Origin: a virus
Virus record (IMG/VR): IMGVR_UViG_3300028908_000008
Coordinates: 1-64,000 of that record
Reading direction: 5' to 3' (one strand)
Length of the DNA stretch: 64,000 nt
This document shows positions 24,187-32,241 of the stretch, in pieces. The notes under the pieces are model-generated. The model worked only from the letters and a program-made list of their open reading frames with translations, searched no databases and was not told where the DNA came from. The first letter of the stretch is position 1; the number at the start of each line of letters is the position of its first letter. The position numbers and the translations under genes are program-made.

Positions 24187-24529
24187 GTTTAAGCTTTCGC
24201 ATATCTTTACTAAAGCGTCTTTTTAGATAATGCTTTCTTTTATTAAGCTCCCTTGACCTATTAGTGCCATTATGTCTAGTTCCATAATTTACTAATAGCG
24301 TTTTCATGATGTTTAAATTATAAGCATCATTCCCGTTCCACTCATTTAGAGTCTCCAAGTCAACCACCCATGAGGGTAATTCTTTATCAAATTTATCTAA
24401 GAACAAACTAACCCAAATGATAGTCTCATTCTCTCCAAAATTCCAAATTTTTGGTAGTTTAGTCAAGTCTCTGAAGTCATCAGGAATAGCGTAAAAACTA
24501 TTTACGCCCCCGTTATTGCTACCATTCAT
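24179..24529 (-). CDS. Hypothetical protein
   Basis: The start chosen is ATG 24529, since AAAGGG lies 6 bases before it; the ATG at 24535 touches that site. The 116-residue protein has an aromatic middle (WNFGENETIIWVSLFLD) and a strongly basic end (RELNKRKHYLKRRFSKDMRK). It overlaps both neighbours, indicating coupled translation with the HNH gene. Confidence 0.6.
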   Translation of the reverse strand: MNGSNNGGVNSFYAIPDDFRDLTKLPKIWNFGENETIIWVSLFLDKFDKELPSWVVDLETLNEWNGNDAYNLNIMKTLLVNYGTRHNGTNRSRELNKRKHYLKRRFSKDMRKLKHG

Positions 24530-24884
24530 TATCATCCCTTTGATAATTATTTAGTACTGCTAAACTATGAGTATGAGCATCTGCATTATCACCATAGATA
24601 GCCACATCCCTAACTACTTGCATACTATGCTGTTGAGTATCTAGTACTTTCACAAATGAAAAATATAGCACTGTCATACTAAAAGCAATAATAACTCCAA
24701 TCATGCTAAACCTTAGATTACTACTACTTTCACTAATCCCCTTAATTTCATCATTACTTCTATAGTTACTAACATCTCTATTTTTTCTATCAATTTCTAT
24801 AGCTCTAACGATAAGAGTTTCCACATCATTATCATCATATTTAGTTACCTTTTGATTATTATCTAGTTCTATAATGTTTCCCAT
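24519..24884 (-). CDS. Single-pass membrane protein
   Basis: ATG 24884 follows AAGGATTGAAA. The first ~75 residues are polar, one helix (SMIGVIIAFSMTVLYFSF) spans the membrane and ~40 residues follow, ending in a His/Asp-rich stretch (DNADAHTHS). The topology suggests the polar part lies inside the cell. It belongs to a coupled group with the 24179 and HNH genes. Confidence 0.6.
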   Translation of the reverse strand: MGNIIELDNNQKVTKYDDNDVETLIVRAIEIDRKNRDVSNYRSNDEIKGISESSSNLRFSMIGVIIAFSMTVLYFSFVKVLDTQQHSMQVVRDVAIYGDNADAHTHSLAVLNNYQRDDNEW

Positions 24885-24895
24885 TTTCAATCCTT

Positions 24896-25372
24896 TTAAC
24901 TAGCTTTTGCTAGTAATTTACTTAGTCGATTATCTTCAATCACTTCTTCTTTTAGCATTTCATCTTCAATGTCATGATCCTTATGTAAGAGATAATACCC
25001 CTGCATAATGCAAATACCCGTAATAGAACCTCTTTTGTACTTATCTGCAAGTTTTTCACTTTTAAAAAGAGAATCAGAATCTAATCTTAATGTGTATTGT
25101 TTCATCACACCTTTTTTTGCTCTTGATAGATATATAGGATTTATTACCAATCTCTCACCATTTAAAAGACTATTACAGCCCATAATAAACAACTCGTTGA
25201 GTAATGGATTAAATTGAACCTCTGAACCTTTGATACTGCTTTTTAATTCAGTAACCCATTTCTCCTCTAGCCTTGCACCTATACTAGTAAGCATCGGCTT
25301 ATTAAAGTTCTTAAGTAGAATCTCTTTCATATTTTCACTAATAGTTGTTTGTAAAGCTTTTTTGTTTGTCAT
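24896..25372 (-). CDS. Hypothetical protein with possible ribbon-helix-helix segment
   Basis: This is a 158-residue protein. Residues about 90-130 (MKQYTLRLDSDSLFKSEKLA, then KRGSITGICIMQGYYLL) have the strand-helix-turn-helix spacing of ribbon-helix-helix domains, though weaker than at 22250. A strong AAGGAG precedes ATG 25372, and TTATATATGAAG upstream may hold the promoter of the operon running down to 23356. Confidence 0.55.
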   Translation of the reverse strand: MTNKKALQTTISENMKEILLKNFNKPMLTSIGARLEEKWVTELKSSIKGSEVQFNPLLNELFIMGCNSLLNGERLVINPIYLSRAKKGVMKQYTLRLDSDSLFKSEKLADKYKRGSITGICIMQGYYLLHKDHDIEDEMLKEEVIEDNRLSKLLAKAS

Positions 25373-25474
25373 AATTGACTCCTTATTTTTGATATGGAGT
25401 TATTATATATGAAGATAGATTAAATACACCTTAAAATAAGTTAGTTTTTGAATATACTTAATCTATATCTTGTG

Positions 25475-25810
25475 TTAGTTCCATTTTTGTAATAATGCGT
25501 TGTTCATATTCTCATTTAACTTCAAAGCTCTCTCATAGTTTTTATTTTGCAATCTGTAAAACTCTTCATTACATCTTAGTTGTTTAACTAAACGCTTTAT
25601 TTCAATTACATCATCTTCACTTATCTTTCCATTTTCTAGATCAATCTTAAGTTGAGGTACGATATCAAGCGTTACGAGTTCTGGTTGTAAACACATTATC
25701 TTAAGATTTTCATTTCCCATTCTCTCACTACATGCACTAAAATTTATAGATAATATGCTCATTAGACTTATCATCACATTTAGTTTTATTACTCTTTTTA
25801 ATCGCTTCAT
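25475..25810 (-). CDS. Small lipoprotein, candidate outer-membrane spanin
   Basis: ATG 25810 is chosen for its GGGGAG site. MKRLKRVIKLNVMISLMSILSINFSAC gives a basic start, hydrophobic core and lipobox-like FSAC with Cys27. The mature ~85 residues are helical. Its first 74 bases overlap, in another frame, the end of the membrane protein at 25737, the arrangement of Rz/Rz1 spanin pairs that fuse the two membranes in host lysis. The mature part is longer than a typical Rz1, so the assignment is tentative. Confidence 0.45.
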   Translation of the reverse strand: MKRLKRVIKLNVMISLMSILSINFSACSERMGNENLKIMCLQPELVTLDIVPQLKIDLENGKISEDDVIEIKRLVKQLRCNEEFYRLQNKNYERALKLNENMNNALLQKWN

Positions 25811-25961
25811 GTTTATCTCCCCTATTAATATATTGAATAGTTTTATAACTTTTACATTTTTTTGAATCATCGTAAACCTTGTATGCTAATATGATGATAG
25901 TTAGAAATATAACTATCATCATTCCACCGTTTATAAATTTGTGAAAACTATCATTTTTCAT
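25737..25961 (-). CDS. Small membrane protein, candidate inner-membrane spanin
   Basis: This 74-residue protein has one N-terminal membrane helix (GGMMIVIFLTIIILAYKVY) and a basic ~45-residue tail predicted in the periplasm. It overlaps the holin-like gene upstream by 11 bases and the lipoprotein gene downstream by 74 bases. The order holin, membrane protein, overlapping lipoprotein fits a lysis group; the tail is shorter than in known inner spanins. Confidence 0.42.
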   Translation of the reverse strand: MKNDSFHKFINGGMMIVIFLTIIILAYKVYDDSKKCKSYKTIQYINRGDKHEAIKKSNKTKCDDKSNEHIIYKF

Positions 25962-26172
25962 CAAGTGGCTCTTTTGTAACAGCTCTTATAACACTTGTAA
26001 TAATTGTATTAGCTAACGCTAAGACTAAACTCGCCTTAGTGGCGTTCTCTTCTCCCACAATTTCCAAAACTAAATCTTTATTGTCAACCAAACCGTAAAT
26101 CAAAGCAGAAAAGATAACACCCCAAATAATTGTTTTACTTTTGTAACCATTTTTAATAATTGCATCTAACAT
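25951..26172 (-). CDS. Holin-like membrane protein
   Basis: This 73-residue protein has a hydrophobic stretch (TIIWGVIFSALIYGLV), an acidic link and a second, weaker hydrophobic helix (ASLVLALANTIITSVIRAV), then a charged end. Two helices, small size and charged tail fit many phage holins. It starts after AAAGGTG. A stronger holin candidate lies beside the endolysin at 52264, so its role is uncertain. Confidence 0.45.
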   Translation of the reverse strand: MLDAIIKNGYKSKTIIWGVIFSALIYGLVDNKDLVLEIVGEENATKASLVLALANTIITSVIRAVTKEPLDEK

Positions 26173-26174
26173 AG

Positions 26175-26873
26175 TTACACCTTTGATAAGATTATTTTAG
26201 ATAAATCTTTAGCCTCTTTACTTCCAAGTCCGTACACTAATTTTAGAATTAGGATCACTATATATTTGTATTTGAACATCGGTATATACTCATTTAAAAC
26301 TACAATCATAGCATCAACAATTTTTCGATTATCTTCCCCAATATCAAACGGTTCTTTAAAACTTCTCTCATTTCTTGCACCACTTTCAAAAGCTTCTGAA
26401 GGAATTTGAACACCACCAACAATTACATCTTTATTATCGCCTTCTTTAACCTCAACGCCACTATTTTCAACTTTGTGACCATAGATAAGCTCATAATCGT
26501 TATTGTTAATACCCATCAATATAGATTCTTGTGATAAAACTCCTGCATACAAATCGAACAAAATTACATCACCTTTTTTCCAATTTATTTTAAAAGCCCA
26601 TTTATTAGCACTTTCAATCTCACAATTTATCTTTTTGTCTAAGTGTAATTGTAACAATCTTGCTTCTAATCTATCTTTTTCATCTTCATCTAAAATATCA
26701 CCATCAAAAATTGTTGTAACATCTCTTCTTAGTTTAAGACCGATCAAAGATTCAGGCTCTATTGTTGTAAAAGTGTATGGCTCTTCTTTGTTTAATTCTT
26801 CTATCTCTTTTTCTACATCTTCATTAAATGCTTTTAAATCTGCATCATTTTCTAAATTATAACTTCGTATCAT
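26175..26873 (-). CDS. Hypothetical protein next to tail gene
   Basis: ATG 26873 is preferred to an ATG 12 bases upstream because GGAG lies between them at good spacing. The 232-residue acidic protein shows a beta-rich middle (GVLSQESILMGINNNDYELIYGH) and a helical C-terminus with a hydrophobic stretch (YKYIVILILKLVYGL). It is divergent from the 26947 tail gene across a palindromic promoter. It may be a minor virion or assembly protein; I cannot name a family. Confidence 0.5.
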   Translation of the reverse strand: MIRSYNLENDADLKAFNEDVEKEIEELNKEEPYTFTTIEPESLIGLKLRRDVTTIFDGDILDEDEKDRLEARLLQLHLDKKINCEIESANKWAFKINWKKGDVILFDLYAGVLSQESILMGINNNDYELIYGHKVENSGVEVKEGDNKDVIVGGVQIPSEAFESGARNERSFKEPFDIGEDNRKIVDAMIVVLNEYIPMFKYKYIVILILKLVYGLGSKEAKDLSKIILSKV

Positions 26874-26906
26874 TATTATCTCCATGCGTTAATCTAAATT
26901 TTAATA

Positions 26907-26920
26907 TAGCAAATTTGCTA
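26907..26920. promoter_or_regulatory. Perfect 14-bp palindrome in a divergent promoter region
   Basis: TAGCAAATTTGCTA is a perfect palindrome midway between the 26873 and 26947 starts, with TAATATA just left of it. A single bound protein could control both genes. Confidence 0.5.
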
Positions 26921-26946
26921 AAATCAACAAAAAAAGAAGGTTGATT

Positions 26947-28467
26947 ATGAAAATATCAATAGATAAAACTACTTCTGTGATGGTTGAAGGTCATACAGCA
27001 GTAGAAGATGTTACTAATACAATGAGTTTTAGTTTTTTTGATGATGCTAATAGAAAATGGAATGATGGAACTATTACTTTGCAAGATAAGCAATTTATGG
27101 AGAGTTGGTATATCTATGAACTTACAGAACTTGTAAAAGACTCTTTTAATAGAAATAATGAGTACAAATTATATAATGTTGGAGATTTAGCGACTGCTTA
27201 TCACAATAATAATATAGCAGTTTATAGAAAAAAGAGTATGACTGATAAGTTTGATAAAGAACAACTATTGCCATGGTTTAGGGTAGAAGAATTTCCAAGC
27301 ATCCAATCTGTTGAAACCGCAGGAGGTGGCTTACAGATTATAGAAAAAAGTATTGTAGACACTACTATAGAGGGTATTCAAAAAGCTCGAGTTAATTATA
27401 AAAATTACGATAAAGATGGACACTTCATCGGAGGAAACAGAGAAGAGGCAATTATCATGCCTTACAACACAAACGATTTAAGTGAAGTAAAGAAATTAAC
27501 TCCCGATAGTGATGACGGTACTTTAAAAACTATAACTGTAACAGAAATTGAAGGACGATATTATCAACTTCTAAAGAACTATTTATACCCTTTTAATGTT
27601 TTAACTGTTGATAATCCAACAGATGACGCTACTAAAAAGCAACAAGCTCAATTTAATTCAGCATGGGAGTTGGCAGTAGATAGTAAAGGTGAGCCTTTAA
27701 GACCATACTTCAAAGTCAAAGCAGGTAATAACGCTTCAATATCTGATAAAGATTTACTAACTTACACAACTGGAAACGAGTTGTATATCGCCGCTTATGG
27801 TACTTGCTTCAACAAAGTAGCACTACTAAAAACTAAATTTAGTGAAGTGTGTATTGAAGCAAGAGACCAACATGGTAATATAATTCCCGTTAAAGATAAA
27901 GCTTGTAGAACACTAGCTGATGAGCAAAAAACAGCTTATGCTCAATTAGTATGTCCAGAATGTGATAAACTCCCAAATTCTCCCGATTGTGCAGAAAATG
28001 ATGATCGTTACGATATTATTTTTGAATTAGAGAATTACAACGCTACTAATGTTTTGATTCATTTTAAAGATGACGCGTCGATTGGTGGTGTATTTTTAGG
28101 TCAAACTTATGATATAAATTGCCTTCTTTGGGGTGTAGAAATTAGACCTATTACAACAACAAGAATTGAAAAAGATGAAAGGACGGGAGCAATATCAAGA
28201 GTTGAAGGGATAAGTAAGAGACTAATTAATTTTCCTCTTCATTTCCCTACAGGCTTAACAGATTTACATGCTAGATTCTTTGCAGATCATATATCTGATT
28301 TAGTGCTAATTGAAGGAACGCCGATTGACGGAAATAATCCCGATCAAGAGAATTACTTTAACTCTTTAAATCTGTTTTGTTATATTGTTGATGCTCCGAT
28401 GATTTTAAGTAACAAATCAAGGAGTAGTTTGAATTTGAAGGTTGAAGAGGTTTTGAAGTGGGATTAA
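26947..28467 (+). CDS. Probable phage tail structural protein
   Basis: This 506-residue protein starts at ATG 26947, 6 bases after AGAAGG. The C-terminal third (GGVFLGQTYDINCLLWGVE, then a segment with conserved Arg, and FFADHISDLVLIEGTP) resembles minor tail proteins often encoded after the tape measure, in which a jelly-roll-like domain ends with a target or receptor-contact region. The first third contains SFFDDANRKWNDG and a helix. It is on the opposite strand to all other virion genes. It is probably a tail-tip component; the exact role is inferred. Confidence 0.5.
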   Translation: MKISIDKTTSVMVEGHTAVEDVTNTMSFSFFDDANRKWNDGTITLQDKQFMESWYIYELTELVKDSFNRNNEYKLYNVGDLATAYHNNNIAVYRKKSMTDKFDKEQLLPWFRVEEFPSIQSVETAGGGLQIIEKSIVDTTIEGIQKARVNYKNYDKDGHFIGGNREEAIIMPYNTNDLSEVKKLTPDSDDGTLKTITVTEIEGRYYQLLKNYLYPFNVLTVDNPTDDATKKQQAQFNSAWELAVDSKGEPLRPYFKVKAGNNASISDKDLLTYTTGNELYIAAYGTCFNKVALLKTKFSEVCIEARDQHGNIIPVKDKACRTLADEQKTAYAQLVCPECDKLPNSPDCAENDDRYDIIFELENYNATNVLIHFKDDASIGGVFLGQTYDINCLLWGVEIRPITTTRIEKDERTGAISRVEGISKRLINFPLHFPTGLTDLHARFFADHISDLVLIEGTPIDGNNPDQENYFNSLNLFCYIVDAPMILSNKSRSSLNLKVEEVLKWD

Positions 28468-28518
28468 GTTTCCCACTTCAGTAAGTGAATAGTGTTTCAC
28501 TCTGTTTACCAACAGAGT
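28455..28518. terminator. Two hairpins between convergent genes
   Basis: GAAGTGGGA/TCCCACTTC (28455-28463 with 28471-28479) encloses the stop of the tail gene. ACTCTGTT/AACAGAGT (28499-28506 with 28511-28518) lies just before the 28525 stop. Neither has a strong T-run, but together they separate opposing transcripts. Confidence 0.55.
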
Positions 28519-28524
28519 CAGATT

Positions 28525-28716
28525 TTAGTTAGACTCTTCACTTTCATAGATTTTTTCTACATTTTCAATAAACAGATTTAGCATAGCCGATCTGTTTTTG
28601 TTATGTTTTCTACAAAAGTCATCAAATCTTTCAAGATCATCTTTCCCACATCTTAAGCTAATCGCTACTGTAGCTTTATCTTTAGTTGTTATCATTAATT
28701 CTTTTAAAGCACTCAT
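28525..28716 (-). CDS. Ribbon-helix-helix-like DNA-binding protein
   Basis: In this 63-residue protein, ATVAISLRCGKDDLERFDDF provides a strand and helix, and NRSAMLNLFIENVEKI the second helix of a CopG-type fold. The start follows AAAGGTTGAAATA. It is the last gene of the 29614 operon, so it may control the Rha gene promoter at 29639. Confidence 0.65.
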   Translation of the reverse strand: MSALKELMITTKDKATVAISLRCGKDDLERFDDFCRKHNKNRSAMLNLFIENVEKIYESEESN

Positions 28717-28769
28717 TATTTCAACCTTTCTATTTTTATTTTTAATTTATTAAAAGTATTCTTTTAAAC

Positions 28770-28988
28770 CTAATCTTCATAAACCCAAGTTAATTTATCA
28801 GTCCTGCCCATGATGGTAAAATAGTCATTAGTAGCATCATTTGTGTGCAGATCACCCATCATTATAAAATCTTCAGCGTCAAGACTATTTTTGAATCCTA
28901 AGATTTTAAAATTTCCTTCTTCTTTATCTTCTATATGTACTTCATTATTCACAATAGTTGCTATTACATCATCTTCAAATTGATACAT
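28770..28988 (-). CDS. Hypothetical acidic protein
   Basis: This 72-residue acidic protein alternates short strands (VIATIVNNEVHIEDKEE) with turns. Its ATG overlaps the Rha stop by one base (TAATG), with AAGGATTAAAATA upstream. No family is recognised. Confidence 0.6.
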   Translation of the reverse strand: MYQFEDDVIATIVNNEVHIEDKEEGNFKILGFKNSLDAEDFIMMGDLHTNDATNDYFTIMGRTDKLTWVYED

Positions 28989-29614
28989 TATTTTAATCCT
29001 TCTATTTTTGATTTTATTTGACTTCTTAAGAAAATTATGCTTTCATCGTCACCAAACAAACCCTCTTTTATATCTAGTTCTAATCTATCCCACACTTTTA
29101 TAGTTTTCTTAAGCACCTTCTCTACATTACGCTTTTCCTTACTGCGAGGTGTTCTGCAATACTCTTTTACTCTTTCAGTTTTTGGATACCCATTTGTTTT
29201 AGAGTCCTCCAAATAACCTGCTACTTCTTCGATTGGTGTTAACAATTTTTTAAGATTGGTAGTTTGTGTTCTTAAAAGTTCTTCCATTTTGTTAAAAGCG
29301 TCTATGTATGCCCATTGCCAATCGTCTGCTTTTTTGCCAGTGAAGCCAAAGACTATTTTACTGAATACATCTTTATCAAGTTGATAGGCTTTTCTCATTT
29401 CACCTTTTTTATCACTATATTTAACCAACGCAATTTTTCGTTGGTTCATTAACTTCTCAAATCTACCAATATTCTCAATTGCTCTAATCACATCAGCATG
29501 TCTTTTTCCAAAAACTTTAGCAATGCCCACACTACTAACACTAAACTTACTATCACTTATCATGTTGAACTCAACTTCAACATCATTGATCGCTACTACT
29601 TCTGCTTTACTCAT
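28988..29614 (-). CDS. Rha-family phage regulatory protein (copy 3)
   Basis: ATG 29614 follows AAGGATTTACGAA, giving 208 residues. The Rha domain is intact: FSVSSVGIAKVFGKRHADVIRAI, SDKKGEMRKAYQLDKDVFSKIVF and GFTGKKADDWQWAYIDAF. It is closer to copy 1 in the FTG segment and to copy 2 in the DKxGEMRK-Y segment. The tail is basic. It heads a three-gene operon under the minus-strand leader at 29639. Confidence 0.85.
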   Translation of the reverse strand: MSKAEVVAINDVEVEFNMISDSKFSVSSVGIAKVFGKRHADVIRAIENIGRFEKLMNQRKIALVKYSDKKGEMRKAYQLDKDVFSKIVFGFTGKKADDWQWAYIDAFNKMEELLRTQTTNLKKLLTPIEEVAGYLEDSKTNGYPKTERVKEYCRTPRSKEKRNVEKVLKKTIKVWDRLELDIKEGLFGDDESIIFLRSQIKSKIEGLK

Positions 29615-29638
29615 TTCGTAAATCCTTATTTTTAATTT

Positions 29639-29700
29639 CAACCTTCTTTTGGTTGTTGAAAAGAGTATATATAATAATACCTTAAAACAATATTAATTTG
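29639..29700 (-). promoter_or_regulatory. Minus-strand leader hairpin and promoter, copy 4
   Basis: CAACCTTCTTTTGGTTG (29639-29655) matches copies 2 and 3 with one inserted T. Upstream on the minus strand the TATATACTC -10 region and AGGTATTATT are conserved. It controls a Rha gene, linking that operon to the methyltransferase operon. Confidence 0.55.
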
Positions 29701-29728
29701 TATACAAAAATGAAATATAATGATATAC

Positions 29729-30736
29729 CTACAATCTAGGCATATCAACATTGTCAAAATTCGGTATATCATCGTTAACATACTCCATCTCTCTGATAAC
29801 CTCCACGCCAAATAATTCCGACTTTTCAATCTTTGCAAGAAACAAACGATTGTCAAATATTCTATTTTTTGTGCATTTAATAAATCTAATATTTTCATCA
29901 AACATAACCGCCCCCAACTCATCAACTTTGGGTTTATCATTAGCATCAAGTAGTTTTGCTTTTAAAATAAACAAAATCATGTCTGAATCATATTCGGTAT
30001 CATTCCCTCCCTTTAAATACAACTCGTTATTTTTTTCATTCTCCTTACTCATCTGATTTATCATATAGATATTAATATCCAACACGCTTGTTAGTTCTTT
30101 TAGTACATTACTAATCTTTGAATCTTTTTCAAAAGAACTAGCATTACTAACATTAATTTTCATGTTCGAGTCTATTACGAAATGTTTCACTCCACTTGCG
30201 TTTAGATATTTAATCTCGTTTGCAATCTCGGATAACTCTCTACTAGAAGTGTAATAGAGTACATTGTTCTCATTTGCATTAAAAGCATCAATTTTATCAA
30301 TCACTTGCATATCACTCATCTCGAAATTCATCCAGCTTACTTTTTGATTTAATGAGAAGTTACTTAACATTTTTAGAAGTATTGTTGTCTTTCCTGCTCC
30401 TTTTGCTCCTGCTATTTGAATCAAGTTACCAAGAGGAAAGCCTCCAATATCTCCCCTCTTGTGAGCGTCTTTTCCTACAAGTTCCCTATCGAGCGATTTA
30501 ATCCCCGTTTCAATAGGTACAGGTCTTTTCATTTGATTTACTCTCTCTCTAACAACAGAAAGAGGGATAGATTTGAATCTATTTATATTCTCATTCACAG
30601 AATCAATAATCTGAAGTCTTAATTGTAAAAATTCTTTTTCAATCTTACTTCCAACTTCATAATTCTCATTTGCGTATTCTCTTTTAAATTGTACTTCTAA
30701 CTTTTTTGCTTCTTTTACTTTTTCACTAAATGTCAT
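29729..30736 (-). CDS. DnaB-like helicase, RecA-fold domain only
   Basis: This 335-residue protein: after a helical N-terminus (1-75), GIKSLDREL and a Walker A loop GAKGAGKTT (110-118), then WMNFEMSD, equivalent to the DnaB SLEMS motif with catalytic Glu140. HFVID follows (Walker B, Asp190), then INQMSKENEKNNELYLKGG like the DnaB QLSR..E segment. A replicative helicase of this class forms a hexamer and unwinds DNA at the fork. The usual DnaB N-terminal domain is missing here and appears as the separate gene 30817 just upstream. Confidence 0.8.
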   Translation of the reverse strand: MTFSEKVKEAKKLEVQFKREYANENYEVGSKIEKEFLQLRLQIIDSVNENINRFKSIPLSVVRERVNQMKRPVPIETGIKSLDRELVGKDAHKRGDIGGFPLGNLIQIAGAKGAGKTTILLKMLSNFSLNQKVSWMNFEMSDMQVIDKIDAFNANENNVLYYTSSRELSEIANEIKYLNASGVKHFVIDSNMKINVSNASSFEKDSKISNVLKELTSVLDINIYMINQMSKENEKNNELYLKGGNDTEYDSDMILFILKAKLLDANDKPKVDELGAVMFDENIRFIKCTKNRIFDNRLFLAKIEKSELFGVEVIREMEYVNDDIPNFDNVDMPRL

Positions 30737-30769
30737 TTCTTAATCCTTATTTTAATTCTTTTGTGTCAA

Positions 30770-30800
30770 AAATGCACTCTAATTGATTTTAGGTGCATTT
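30770..30800 (-). promoter_or_regulatory. 8-bp-arm hairpin between the two helicase genes
   Basis: AAATGCAC (30770-30777) and GTGCATTT (30793-30800) flank 15 bases in the 80-bp gap. It could set the ratio of the two helicase subunits by slowing transcription or protecting the downstream message. Confidence 0.4.
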
Positions 30801-30816
30801 ACTTGATTGAACTCTT

Positions 30817-31137
30817 TTAGCAGTTAAAACCGCTTGTGAGCAACTTTCGTCTCTTTTCTAATTTCAAATAATCGTAATAAATTTTCATCACTTTTGGAGT
30901 GAGTGGATTTTGAACTATAATATTCAAATAAACACTTTCTAAAACATGACCTTCTAAACTCTCTTCTAGTTTCAAATTTAAAAGAGACATTGGCAAGTCT
31001 TTTGCTATGAACTCATTTATTTTAATTACAAAGCTTTTAAACTCTCTCTCAAAATAATACTCATCTAATAAATCTAACTCTCCAGTTTCGTCAAACAGAT
31101 AAGCACTTATAATCGCTCTTTGAATGTTTCTTAGCAT
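30817..31137 (-). CDS. Stand-alone DnaB N-terminal-domain-like protein
   Basis: ATG 31137 overlaps the stop of the initiator gene (TAATG), so it is translationally coupled. The 106 residues follow the helix pattern of the DnaB N-terminal domain: IQRAIISAYLFDE (for EA..AVLG.LLLD), DEYYFEREFKSFVIKINEF (for DFY...H..IF..I), then KIYYDYLKLEKRRKLL at the end. This domain builds the hexamer collar and contacts primase. As a separate polypeptide it would form a split helicase with the 29729 product. The similarity is by pattern, not strong identity. Confidence 0.55.
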   Translation of the reverse strand: MLRNIQRAIISAYLFDETGELDLLDEYYFEREFKSFVIKINEFIAKDLPMSLLNLKLEESLEGHVLESVYLNIIVQNPLTPKVMKIYYDYLKLEKRRKLLTSGFNC

Positions 31138-31892
31138 TATGAGCAACTTAATACATATTTGTTTTCAACTTTTGGAACAGCGGGGGATATATTCTTAGAA
31201 TGAAACTTATTAAAATCTTTCATGTAATTTATAAATGATTTTGCATAATCACCTTTTTCTAATTGATGAGTAATATATGATTCTTTTAAAAGCTGTTTAT
31301 TGGTGATAGTATTAAATACTTCTTCCCCTATAAGCTTTACTTTAGATGGTATGTTAACTAAGCTACTTAGTTCGTTAATGAATTTAATAAACTCATCACT
31401 ATTCTTTTTTTGTTCATCTCTTTTTTGCTGTTTATTATTTGTGTTTATATTTGTGTTTATATTTGAACCTATTAATGATGGTTGTTTTTCTGACGATTGA
31501 TAGTTATTAATATCACCCTTGATAGTTATTTTTCTAACTATCGACAATTTAGACATCTCACTATCCGTAAAAAGGTATTTTGCTATAAAATCATCTTCAA
31601 TAGTATACCACTTTGTTTTATTCCATTTTGTTTTATTTAAGTCTGTTCTACTAGATAAAATATTATCATTTTCTAGTTCTCTAACTACTCTTTTTATTGT
31701 ATTTAATTTCATATAGGGAAACAACTCTAAAAGTGCATCATAAGAATTATATGTATACACTTTACCATCATGAATATTTGAATTGTTAGCCAGATTCTTT
31801 GTAATCCAATATGCAAAATTATCTAAAATAATAGCTTTTTCAATAGATTGTAAGTGTGTAGCAATTTCTACACTAAACGAGTGCTTCTTCAT
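31137..31892 (-). CDS. Winged-helix replication initiator / replisome organiser
   Basis: This 251-residue protein has an N-terminal winged helix typical of phage replisome organisers: TYNSYDALLELFPYMKLNTI, then KRVVRELENDNIL and a wing ending KWYTIEDDF. A polar linker with a short NINTNINTN repeat (about 147-153) leads to a C-terminal helical region that may contact the helicase. It is coupled to the two helicase genes, as expected for an initiator/loader operon. The DNA target is unknown. Confidence 0.7.
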   Translation of the reverse strand: MKKHSFSVEIATHLQSIEKAIILDNFAYWITKNLANNSNIHDGKVYTYNSYDALLELFPYMKLNTIKRVVRELENDNILSSRTDLNKTKWNKTKWYTIEDDFIAKYLFTDSEMSKLSIVRKITIKGDINNYQSSEKQPSLIGSNINTNINTNNKQQKRDEQKKNSDEFIKFINELSSLVNIPSKVKLIGEEVFNTITNKQLLKESYITHQLEKGDYAKSFINYMKDFNKFHSKNISPAVPKVENKYVLSCS

Positions 31893-32241
31893 TTTCTTAA
31901 TCCTTGTTTTAAATTAGAAGTGAAGTATATCTATATATATCTTAATCCCCTCTTAACTATATATCTATAATTATGAAAAACTTCTTTGAAAATAAAATGT
32001 AAAATTTAATTAATTAAGTAAAGTATAAAAGAACTCTTAAATTACTATATTAATATAATGTATCTTAAGTATACTTTGATATACTTAATTTTACCTCAAC
32101 TTTAAGTTAGAATTAATTAAGTTAAGTGTAGAATACTCTCAGTTATTTAGTTTAGCATTGTTAAAAAAATCCTTCTAAGTTTCGTGTTAATGCTTTGTGA
32201 AAATGAGCATTAACTAGAAATTTAAATTAAAAGGATATTTG
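31893..32241. other. Divergent promoter region
   Basis: About 350 AT-rich bases lie between the initiator (-) and the membrane operon (+). I see TATATATATC near 31931, several TTAATTAAG motifs, the palindrome at 32069, and AAAAGGATATTT as ribosome site of the first plus gene. No further gene is supported. Confidence 0.6.
32069..32084. promoter_or_regulatory. Distant copy of the left-arm palindrome
   Basis: GTATACTTTGATATAC fits the GTATAY-N4-RTATAC pattern of the leader palindromes at 237-2989, but without the TTACAG and hairpin parts. It lies in the divergent promoter region of the initiator and membrane operons, so the same regulator may act here. Confidence 0.5.
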
